A stretch of 12,866 nt of DNA, from the NCBI GenBank assembly GCA_900543975.1, contig UQTI01000077.1:1-12866 (forward strand), read 5' to 3'. Below, piece after piece: positions 7,359 to 12,866 of the stretch. Position numbers and translations under genes: made by a program. Numbering within the stretch: position 1 is the stretch's first letter; every line of letters starts with the position of its first letter. This DNA comes from an uncultured Prevotella sp. (GTDB lineage: Bacteria; Bacteroidota; Bacteroidia; Bacteroidales; Bacteroidaceae). The notes beneath the pieces are model-generated. The model was not told the origin of the DNA. It did not search any database and saw nothing but the letters and a program-made list of their open reading frames with translations.

Positions 7359-7419
7359 AAAAAACGGATTTTCCTGATAGGGCTGGCTGTTTCAGCATCA
7401 TCAGGAAAATCCGTTTTTT
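7359..7419. terminator. bidirectional intrinsic terminator, perfect 20-bp stem
   Basis: AAAAAACGGATTTTCCTGAT (7359-7378) is exactly complementary to 7400-7419, around a 21-base loop that itself contains GCTG-TTT-CAGC. Both strands end the stem in a run of six or more T, so it works in either direction. The only nearby incoming transcript is from the PCMD gene on the minus strand. It also insulates the topA promoter from that transcript. Confidence 0.85.
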
Positions 7420-7422
7420 TGT

Positions 7423-7494
7423 TTATAAACATCGTTTGGCTTATAAACGTTGGTTGGCTTAAGACCGTTCCTCGGTTTAAGACGAGGAGGGGTT
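7423..7494. repeat. four imperfect 18-bp tandem units after the PCMD gene
   Basis: The units start at 7423, 7441, 7459 and 7477. Units 1 and 2 share TTATAAAC at the left and TTGGC at the right. Unit 3 is TTAAGACCGTTCCTCGGT. Unit 4 starts TTAAGACG and runs into the PCMD stop codon. Positions 7421-7430 also form a perfect palindrome, GTTTATAAAC. The array occupies the whole space between the stop codon and the terminator. On the minus strand the 18-bp period keeps a six-codon reading phase past the stop, but this is probably incidental. Confidence 0.55.
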
Positions 7495-8470
7495 AATATT
7501 CCACCCTAACGTTATCTACCCACAGCGTGTTGCCGACAGAGCCGATGTAGGCTCCGCCGTGGCTTGAGTCGAACTGCAGCACCATGTGGGTTGGCGTCTC
7601 GTTGGCGGCGGCCCATCCAATCTCCTTCACAGGCATCATCTTGCCCTTCGAGTTTTTAGCCCATTTCGTGTCGTCGCCCGTGAGCAGTCCCATGTAAGGC
7701 TTGTAGAAGCTCTGGTGCGTGATGTCGCCGTAGTGGATGGGGAATGTGGCGTTCTCCACCCATCCGTTCGTGGTCTTTGCGAAGCGCACCACCATGGTGC
7801 CCACGCGCTTTGCCCAGATGTTGCCCTTGGCATCCTCCCAGCGTTTCTGCAAGAAGCACACACAGTCGGCCATGTCTATTCCTGCCACCGTTTTCACCTT
7901 GCTGAAGCCCGTCTCCTTTATGCGGTTGGGATGTCCCGACAGCTTCACCTTATAGTCGAAGACGAGTGCCTTGGGCCGTCCCGTAAACCTCATTCCTGCG
8001 TTGAGCTTGGCCATGGGGTTTGAGGTCGAGGTGATGGGCTCGAGCGTCTGTCCGAGGAATATGCTGCCTGCTGCCAGCACCTTGATGTTCACGATGCCGA
8101 GCACCTTGCATGTCTCGATGTGTGTTACCAGCTTGGCGCAGCTGCCGTGTCCCGGGTGCTCGTCGCGATATACCGACACATTGGTTTTTGTTATGCCTGA
8201 CACCTTCGCCATGACGTTTGACGTGCCCCATGGCGAGCCTCCCCAGTTGGTGTAAGGTGCGTTTTGTGCCCATGTCTTTGTTGGAGCAATCTCGTGCAGC
8301 GTCTTCATGTTTCCGCCTATTATGGCGCTCTCCTTAACCTGTCGTGTCACCCATTGGTTCATGTCGCCATATTTGATGAGATGTGTTCCCTCGTTGTCTG
8401 TCACGGCCTGTGCCGTGGTTGCTTGTGCGAGCATCGTCACGATGCCCGCCATAATAAACAGTCTGTTCAT
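7493..8470 (-). CDS. secreted PCMD-domain protein (putative carbohydrate metabolism domain)
   Basis: About 325 residues from the ATG at 8470. A frame-compatible ATG at 8494 would add eight residues, but the signal peptide MNRLFIMAGIVTMLAQATTAQA is best formed from 8470, after an A-rich stretch. There is no lipobox cysteine, so the mature protein is probably periplasmic or exported rather than a lipoprotein. The body is a beta-rich domain with WGGSPWGTSNVMAKV near the start and a GSVGNTLWVDNVRVEY C-terminus, a pattern I associate with the Bacteroidota PCMD family, often found in polysaccharide-use loci. The family assignment is from memory of this pattern. No glycan genes are adjacent. Instead it ends an envelope unit, 69 bp behind the phosphoethanolamine transferase-like gene. 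Biochemical function is unknown. Confidence 0.72.
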   Translation of the reverse strand: MNRLFIMAGIVTMLAQATTAQAVTDNEGTHLIKYGDMNQWVTRQVKESAIIGGNMKTLHEIAPTKTWAQNAPYTNWGGSPWGTSNVMAKVSGITKTNVSVYRDEHPGHGSCAKLVTHIETCKVLGIVNIKVLAAGSIFLGQTLEPITSTSNPMAKLNAGMRFTGRPKALVFDYKVKLSGHPNRIKETGFSKVKTVAGIDMADCVCFLQKRWEDAKGNIWAKRVGTMVVRFAKTTNGWVENATFPIHYGDITHQSFYKPYMGLLTGDDTKWAKNSKGKMMPVKEIGWAAANETPTHMVLQFDSSHGGAYIGSVGNTLWVDNVRVEY

Positions 8471-8539
8471 TTTTTTATCCAATTTTAAAATCATTCCTTT
8501 CCTTTTTTTTATACTCGCGCTACGCGCTTTTCTTCGTTT

Positions 8540-10252
8540 CTATTTCATGTTTATTCCATGTCGTTGCATGGCCTCAAAGTCTTCCTTCTGCATGCACTCG
8601 CCGTAAGGGCGCGGCTCGTTGTGGTCGTCGATGAAGAGGCGGCGGTGAGGGGTGAACGAGGGGCTTGCCAGCGAGAGCGAATCGTTGCGGTAGCTCGTTG
8701 TCACGCCACCCATGGTGAGCAAAGTGTGGAACACGCTGTTGCTCTCAGCCTGCTTGCGGCGGTTGGCGTTGAGACAGCTGGCGATGTCGGCGTGACGCTC
8801 ACGATACGCCGGTGAGGTCCACACCACAAGCGGCACATGAAGCTGCCAGAACGAGGGGAAGGGCGATGCGTGTAGGAACAGATGGCGGGCGTCGTCGAAG
8901 ATGTCTTCGCCGTGGTCGGAGGTGTAGACCATGGCTGCGCTGCCACCATGTGCCGCCAGCTCTTCGATGATGCGGCGGAGCAGCAGATCCGTCTGACATA
9001 TAGAGTTGTCGTAGGCGTTGATGAGCTGCTGACGATACTCGCGCTTTGCCCCGTCATACTGGTCGTTCTTAAAGTCGCGCATGAAGTCGGGATAGCGGTC
9101 GGCGTAGCTGAAATGAGATCCGTAGGTGTGTAGCACAATGAACGTGCGCTTGCCTTTCTGCCTTGCGAGCGTCTGTACGAGTGGCACGAGCAGGTCTGTG
9201 TCATAGGCGTTGTCGGGATGGCTGTCGCGCAGGAACAGGCAGTCGTCGGCTTGCTCACCGAGGAAGTCGATGAACGAGTGGTTACGTTGTTGGTTCGAGA
9301 GAAAGACGGTGTGGTAGCCCGCCTCGCGAAACGCCTGCATTATGCCCTTAGTGTGATAGAGAATGTCGTAGCTGTCGGCCTCGGCGAGCGACAGGAGAAT
9401 GGGCACGCTCTTGTGTGTGGTGTTGCTCTGGCTCATGTAGTTGGTGAACACCGTCAGCCCCTTGACCTGCGCGAGCAGAGGGTTGGTCTTGCGGCTGTAG
9501 CCGTAGAGTTGCCAGTTGTCGGCGCGGCTCGTCTCGCCAATGACGAGCACCAGTGTCTCGGGCTCCTTGTCCTCGAACGAGCATTTGGCGTAAAACCTGA
9601 AATCTTTCGATGTCTCCTTATATTCCACCGACGCCGTCTGCCGGCCGAACGCCATGCCGAGGTTGCAGACAGCGTTCAGCGGAAACATGTCGTTGGTGGG
9701 CGAGTAGGAGGTAAGCCCCGAGAGCAGCGCCGTGAACAGCAACGCTCCTGCCGTGGCAAAGAGGGCAGGCAGACGCAGCGCCTTGACCATGGCCTCGTTG
9801 GCCCATCGCTTCTTCGCCCACAGCGTGGCGGCGAGCGCAATGGTGGGCACATATATCACCACCACCCACACGATGGCAGGGAGCAGCTGTGACAGCAGTT
9901 CGCCCACCTCTCCCGAGTTGGTCGTGACGAGGTTGAGCCACATGTCCACCGCTATCGGTCCCCGTCCGTAGAGATAGGTGAGCACCATCTGGAAGGCGCC
10001 GAGGAAGAGCACGGGAAACATCAGGATCATGATGCGTCCCGTCTTTCGCGAGAGCGACATGATGAGCCCGTAGACGGCCAGCGGCATGACGATGCCAGCC
10101 ACCCGTCCTCCCGTCGTGAGCTGCTCCGTCACCGCCAACACGAGGTTGGGTATGATGAGCACCAGCAGGAAGAGAATGAACCATGTGAGCCCTTCGTGTC
10201 CTCGCTTGCTGTGAGATGCTGACGGTTTGCTGTTGTTGCTTGTCTTGTTCAT
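8540..10252 (-). CDS. phosphoethanolamine transferase-like inner-membrane enzyme (EptA-like)
   Basis: About 570 residues from the ATG at 10252. The frame extends to a TTG at 10273, but the ATG follows an AAAAAAAAGATAAC leader and is preferred. Counting from the TTG, five membrane helices (about 31-50, 58-75, 80-102, 128-152, 166-187) precede a periplasmic sulfatase-fold domain. That domain shows Glu247 in VIGETSRADN, a Thr pair (285/286) in SNTTHKS as candidate nucleophile, HTYGSHFSY (382-390), and the metal pair Asp453/His454 in TSDHGED. The order and spacing resemble EptA (Glu240, Thr280, Asp452, His453 in the meningococcal enzyme). It likely moves phosphoethanolamine from phosphatidylethanolamine to lipid A or another envelope glycan; the acceptor cannot be told. 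It lies 49 bp after the barrel gene, probably co-transcribed. Confidence 0.87.
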   Translation of the reverse strand: MNKTSNNSKPSASHSKRGHEGLTWFILFLLVLIIPNLVLAVTEQLTTGGRVAGIVMPLAVYGLIMSLSRKTGRIMILMFPVLFLGAFQMVLTYLYGRGPIAVDMWLNLVTTNSGEVGELLSQLLPAIVWVVVIYVPTIALAATLWAKKRWANEAMVKALRLPALFATAGALLFTALLSGLTSYSPTNDMFPLNAVCNLGMAFGRQTASVEYKETSKDFRFYAKCSFEDKEPETLVLVIGETSRADNWQLYGYSRKTNPLLAQVKGLTVFTNYMSQSNTTHKSVPILLSLAEADSYDILYHTKGIMQAFREAGYHTVFLSNQQRNHSFIDFLGEQADDCLFLRDSHPDNAYDTDLLVPLVQTLARQKGKRTFIVLHTYGSHFSYADRYPDFMRDFKNDQYDGAKREYRQQLINAYDNSICQTDLLLRRIIEELAAHGGSAAMVYTSDHGEDIFDDARHLFLHASPFPSFWQLHVPLVVWTSPAYRERHADIASCLNANRRKQAESNSVFHTLLTMGGVTTSYRNDSLSLASPSFTPHRRLFIDDHNEPRPYGECMQKEDFEAMQRHGINMK

Positions 10253-10301
10253 TGTTATCTTTTTTTTAGACAATTGCTTTGCGGTTTTTCCAGAAGCCCC
10301 T

Positions 10302-11513
10302 TTAGAACGCCTCGTTGATGTTGAAGATGAAGCCCGTTCCGTTGCGGCTGAATCCGTAGTCGAGGCGCACGTTCACGCCCTTCTTAAACTGCCATCGGTA
10401 GCCCACGCCGGCGTTTGGCAAGATGCGGCTGAAGCGCATGTCGCTGTAGCGTGGGAACACCTCTGCTGCGCCGAGCCACAGCACGATGCCGTTGCGGTGC
10501 CAGATGTGCTGTCGCAGCTCCACCTGTGCGTCGATGACGTTCTTGTCGCGGTAGCGTCCCTCATAGTAGCCGCGCATGCGGTTGCTGGACCCCACGTCGG
10601 CGAGCATGGGCCACGGCACCTGTCCTGTCGACTGTCGCGTGTGCAGTTCGCCCGCAATGATGGCTCCCCTCCATGCCTTGCGGTAGGTGGCAAGCTGCAG
10701 CTCTGCCGACCAGTAGGTGTCGTTGTTGCCGAGGAACGTCGGGTTTGTCGTGAGGTCGAGCTGCATGAACCATCCCCGTGAGGCGTTGAGCATGAAGTCG
10801 CGCGAGTCGAAGGTGTAGCTCACGCCCACGCCAAAGTCGCTCACCGTCTTAGGCAAGCCCTCCAGCAGCTGCGGCGCCTGGTCCTTGAGCTTATAGGCGT
10901 GAACATATTGGTAGCGAGCTATCGGTCCGAGGTAGCTGTAGCGGTTTATCGGTATGAGGAACCTCGCCATGACCTCAAACTTCGTTCGGCTATATTTGCT
11001 CTTGTTGTCGTCGTTGTCGCTCTGCGGGTAGCTGAAGCCCCAGAGATAAGAGGGGAAAGTGTAGACATAGAGCCTGTAGTCGAGCCTGTAGCGTTTCTTC
11101 GGGAAGATGTTGTTGCCCCTGATGCCGATCATGAGGAACCCCTTTGTCGTCATGTCGCTATAGAGCGATGCGTTCGACTTCTCCAGCGTCGAGTCGGAGC
11201 GGTCGGTCGAGTAGAGTGCCGATGCCACCAGTCCGAGACCCAGTCCGGTGTCGGAGGCATAGTGGGGGCCGCCTATTATGCCGAAATCGATCTTCTTGTC
11301 GGGCTTCGGTTTGTCGCTCTCGGCAAAATATTGCAACAGCCGTGCCACCAGTCCGTGTTTAGCCTTCACGGTCGTTGTGTCGGCTTTCACGGCCGTTGTG
11401 TCTGCCTTTATGTCTTGCGCCATGGTCATGGCTGTTGCCGACAGCAACAAAGCAGCCATCGCCAACGCTCTTGTTAAGAGGCTTTTATGTGGTAGAGGTG
11501 TCTGTTTGGCCAT
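10302..11513 (-). CDS. BamA/TamA-family (surface antigen D15-like) outer-membrane beta-barrel
   Basis: A 403-residue protein with a cleavable signal peptide (about 1-32, ending TMA before Gln33), a short polar linker (33-72) and then alternating beta strands to a C-terminal Phe403, typical of outer-membrane barrels. MRGYYEGRYRD (313-323) matches the loop-6 RG(F/Y) signature of the Omp85 superfamily. There are no POTRA domains, so it is a barrel-only member, unlike the essential BamA of about 800 residues. Such proteins are common in Bacteroidota and have no settled role. The first gene of the unit with the lipid-modifying enzyme and PCMD protein, it may take part in envelope maintenance (inference). 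The linker contains two ADTT(A/T)VK repeats. Confidence 0.85.
   Translation of the reverse strand: MAKQTPLPHKSLLTRALAMAALLLSATAMTMAQDIKADTTAVKADTTTVKAKHGLVARLLQYFAESDKPKPDKKIDFGIIGGPHYASDTGLGLGLVASALYSTDRSDSTLEKSNASLYSDMTTKGFLMIGIRGNNIFPKKRYRLDYRLYVYTFPSYLWGFSYPQSDNDDNKSKYSRTKFEVMARFLIPINRYSYLGPIARYQYVHAYKLKDQAPQLLEGLPKTVSDFGVGVSYTFDSRDFMLNASRGWFMQLDLTTNPTFLGNNDTYWSAELQLATYRKAWRGAIIAGELHTRQSTGQVPWPMLADVGSSNRMRGYYEGRYRDKNVIDAQVELRQHIWHRNGIVLWLGAAEVFPRYSDMRFSRILPNAGVGYRWQFKKGVNVRLDYGFSRNGTGFIFNINEAF
11364..11405 (-). repeat. two 21-bp in-frame repeats in the barrel gene linker
   Basis: Residues 37-43 (ADTTAVK) and 44-50 (ADTTTVK) are encoded by two adjacent, nearly identical 21-bp units. They sit just after the signal peptide and before the barrel, where length change would be tolerated. 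Confidence 0.7.
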
Positions 11514-11562
11514 ATTAATCTTTTCTTTTTAAACTGTAATTTTGTTTTGAGCCTTTGGTGAG

Positions 11563-11600
11563 AACTATTATCTTTAAAAACTGCTGCAAAGATAATAGTT
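11563..11600. promoter_or_regulatory. perfect 13-bp dyad over the barrel-gene promoter
   Basis: AACTATTATCTTT (11563-11575) is exactly complementary to 11588-11600, across a 12-base spacer. One arm contains the -7 box of the barrel gene. It could be an operator for a dimeric regulator, or, if the start lies within it, a hairpin in the first bases of the mRNA. On the plus strand it is followed by six T, but no plus-strand gene leads into it, so a terminator role is less likely. Confidence 0.5.
11587..11594 (-). promoter_or_regulatory. -7 promoter box upstream of the barrel gene
   Basis: The minus strand reads TATCTTTG followed by CAGCAG, an exact match to TAnnTTTG, 73 bases before the ATG at 11513. 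The -33 position at the expected spacing is A-rich with no clear TTTG. It is the only good promoter found for the barrel-transferase-PCMD unit. Confidence 0.5.
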
Positions 11601-11689
11601 TTTTTCTTATACATCTTTTTTATATAAAGAAAAAAGAAAATATGATATATTTTGGGTAAAAACAGAACAATCGCTTAAAACAATGAAGC

Positions 11690-11738
11690 GCCCACTTTTA
11701 TGCTTTATAAAGGGGATGGTGGAAGCATAAAAGTGGGC
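11690..11738 (-). terminator. perfect 16-bp inverted repeat after the esterase gene
   Basis: GCCCACTTTTATGCTT (11690-11705) pairs perfectly with 11723-11738 around a 17-base loop, 41 bp after the esterase stop. On the minus strand the stem is not followed at once by T but by a second small hairpin (11672-11690, CGCTT/AAGCG) and then T-rich sequence. It is a plausible but imperfect terminator. The long exact arms also fit a small palindromic mobile or dispersed repeat. Confidence 0.45.
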
Positions 11739-11779
11739 ACCTGTAAATTGCTGACCTCGAAGTCTATACCTCCGTTTCC

Positions 11780-12595
11780 TTAGAAGCTCTGAAGCCAAGC
11801 GCGGAGGTTGAGCAGCATCTCGAAGTGGTAGGGGAAGTTGGCATTGTAGCCGAAACCGTGGCCGCCGTCGGGATATGCAAACATCGAAGCCGGCACGTCG
11901 TGTCGGTAGAGCTCGGTGTAATAGCTTATGCTGTTCGAGGGCTGCACCACATCATCGTCGTAGGCGAGTATGATGCACGCCCTTGGCGTGAGGCGCGTCA
12001 CATGCATGTCGTTGCTGTAATATTGCTCGTCTTTCTTCTTCGCGTTCTTTCCAAGCAGGTTGTTGTGCGAGCCGATGTGGGTGTAGGCGGGCATCATCGT
12101 GATCACGGGGTAGAACAGAATCTGGAAGTTGGGCTTGGCGTCGCCCTTGGAGTGAACGGCGAGTGTGGAGGCGAGGTGACCACCGGCCGAGAAGCCCATG
12201 ATGCCCACATCTTCTGTGTTGATCTTCCATGTTCTGGCGTTACGTCTCACCGTGCGCATGGCCTCTTCGGCATCGCTCACAGGCACCTCGTCGTTGCCGT
12301 TGGGCATGCGATACTTGAGCACCACGACGGCAATGCCGAGGTTGTTGAAGAAGGGAGCCCACTGTGTGCCTTCATGTTCCATGGCGAGGTTCTCGTATCC
12401 TCCTCCAGGGCAGATTACCACGGCGCGTCCTGTGGCTTTCTTCTCGTTGGGCAGGAACACCTTCAGTTCTGCCACGTCGTCCAACTTGTTCTTGTTTGGG
12501 GTCTTGCCCTCCCACAGTTTCATGTCAAAATGCTTCTGTGCCATTGCCGAGAACGACATCATCAAGGCTGCCAATATAAATAGAGCTTTTTTCAT
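11780..12595 (-). CDS. secreted alpha/beta-hydrolase, acetyl esterase/acetylxylan esterase type
   Basis: A 271-residue protein with a clear signal peptide, MKKALFILAALMMSFSAMAQ. The mature part is an alpha/beta-hydrolase. CPGGGYENLA (62-71) is the oxyanion-hole segment. GFSAGGH (134-140) holds the nucleophile Ser136. YDDDVVQP (212-219) supplies the catalytic Asp, probably Asp214. GGHGFG (244-249) holds His246. LLGKNAKKKDEQYYS resembles the loop of bacterial xylan or other sugar acetyl esterases. It probably removes acetyl groups from plant or host glycans in the periplasm. No glycoside hydrolase or SusCD pair is in view, so the substrate is open. It is a single-gene unit between its own leader and the inverted repeat at 11690-11738. 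Confidence 0.88.
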   Translation of the reverse strand: MKKALFILAALMMSFSAMAQKHFDMKLWEGKTPNKNKLDDVAELKVFLPNEKKATGRAVVICPGGGYENLAMEHEGTQWAPFFNNLGIAVVVLKYRMPNGNDEVPVSDAEEAMRTVRRNARTWKINTEDVGIMGFSAGGHLASTLAVHSKGDAKPNFQILFYPVITMMPAYTHIGSHNNLLGKNAKKKDEQYYSNDMHVTRLTPRACIILAYDDDVVQPSNSISYYTELYRHDVPASMFAYPDGGHGFGYNANFPYHFEMLLNLRAWLQSF

Positions 12596-12734
12596 CTTTC
12601 CTTTTTTGTTTTATGTTTTTCTTTTAGCTTATTGTTTCTTTGTCTTATTGTTTCTTTTTTCTTGTTTTTTCCTTATTGTTTCTTATTTAACTGAACTTTT
12701 GTAAGTGCATAATAAACACATTTTCAATTGATTA
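12596..12734 (-). other. A-rich leader region of the esterase gene
   Basis: About 100 bases before the esterase ATG are almost free of C on the minus strand and rich in A, the usual Bacteroidota substitute for a Shine-Dalgarno site but unusually long. I could not find a convincing TAnnTTTG box for this gene. No ORF on either strand looks real here. Confidence 0.5.
12628..12684 (-). repeat. three copies of a 13-mer in the esterase leader
   Basis: The minus-strand word AAGAAACAATAAG occurs exactly three times, at 12628-12640, 12644-12656 and 12672-12684. The copies are 16 and 28 bp apart, start to start, and all lie within 90 bases of the start codon. The unequal spacing argues against a simple tandem array and is compatible with repeated binding sites for an RNA- or DNA-binding protein, or with slippage in A-rich DNA. 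Confidence 0.6.
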
Positions 12735-12866
12735 TCATCTCTGGAAAGCATCGCCGCGCTTGACCTCGTCGCTTGCTGGAGCGTCGCCGCGCTCGATTTT
12801 GTCGCTTGCCGAAGCGTCGCCGAAGGCGGCGAATATCCATAACCGCTGGTTGAGCTGCCGAAGGCA
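12735..12866 (-). repeat. GC-rich degenerate 33-bp tandem repeat, cut by the window edge
   Basis: Units lie at 12742-12776, 12777-12809 and 12810 onward. Each opens with a GGA/GAA plus GC(A/G)TCGCCG core; the first two end in GTCGCTTGC. Two small hairpins with GAA loops sit at about 12819-12830 and 12856-12866. The DNA switches abruptly from AT-rich to GC-rich here. All three minus frames are open to the edge. The one ending at TGA 12737-12735 reads as an 11-residue periodic peptide, GDASASDKIER / GDAPASDEVKR / GDAFQR. It could be the end of a repetitive protein or a non-coding dispersed repeat; the triple openness favours caution. Confidence 0.6.

Noticed and set aside
8514..8530. GCGC-rich hairpin between the transferase and PCMD genes as a terminator
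   Set aside because: The stem is only four base pairs and no T-run follows on the minus strand, so the genes probably remain on one transcript.
10253..10273. TTG start for the transferase, adding seven residues
   Set aside because: An ATG 21 bp downstream is preceded by an A-rich leader typical of Bacteroidota, and the extra residues add only a short lysine-rich stretch.
11607..11798. 63-codon minus-strand frame over the esterase 3' end
   Set aside because: It overlaps the esterase end and spans the long palindrome and AT-rich intergenic DNA. The peptide's second half is simply the translated AT-rich spacer.
12687..12700. AACTTTTG as a plus-strand -7 box
   Set aside because: The first base misses the consensus, no -33 element is at the right spacing, and no plus-strand gene follows within the window.
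12198..12704. 168-codon plus-strand frame with a hydrophobic C-terminus
   Set aside because: It is antisense to the esterase, and the hydrophobic tail comes from reading the T-rich complement of the A-rich leader, not from a membrane protein.

Overview
The window reads as chromosomal DNA of a Bacteroidota species, most likely Prevotellaceae. The signs are TAnnTTTG-type -7 promoter boxes, A-rich leaders without clear Shine-Dalgarno sites, an ECF sigma factor with a small membrane partner, a PCMD-domain secreted protein, and the style of the protein sequences. No marker gene allows a firmer assignment. All nine recognisable genes lie on the minus strand. The only plus-strand element is the end of a mobile intron at the left edge.

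Left edge to 1.4 kb: positions 1 to about 100 carry the catalytic 3' end (domains V and VI) of a group II intron whose body lies outside the window. Next comes a gene-poor stretch with a terminator facing the next operon. Then, read right to left, there is an ECF sigma factor overlapping a one-pass membrane protein that is probably its anti-sigma factor. The membrane protein's frame appears broken near its end: about 40 credible codons continue in another frame after the stop.

1.5-7.2 kb: a compact unit reads topA (DNA topoisomerase I) > aroK (shikimate kinase) > speA (arginine decarboxylase) > argB (acetyl- or succinylglutamate kinase). Spacings are 40 bp, a 23-bp overlap, and 26 bp. A good -7 box lies before topA. 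The unit links housekeeping DNA topology with aromatic, arginine and polyamine metabolism.

7.2-11.6 kb: an envelope unit reads BamA/TamA-like beta-barrel > five-helix phosphoethanolamine-transferase-like enzyme > secreted PCMD protein. It starts at a promoter embedded in a perfect dyad (11563-11600). It ends at a bidirectional terminator with a perfect 20-bp stem (7359-7419), followed on the gene side by four imperfect 18-bp units.

11.7 kb to the right edge: a secreted alpha/beta-hydrolase of the acetyl-esterase type, with a long inverted repeat downstream. Its A-rich leader contains three copies of a 13-mer. The last 125 bases are an abruptly GC-rich, degenerate 33-bp tandem repeat, open in all three minus frames and cut by the window edge.

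I found no tRNA, rRNA, CRISPR array, phage module or complete transposon. The least explained signals are the GC-rich edge repeat, the frameshifted anti-sigma tail, the leader 13-mer repeats and the dyad promoter.
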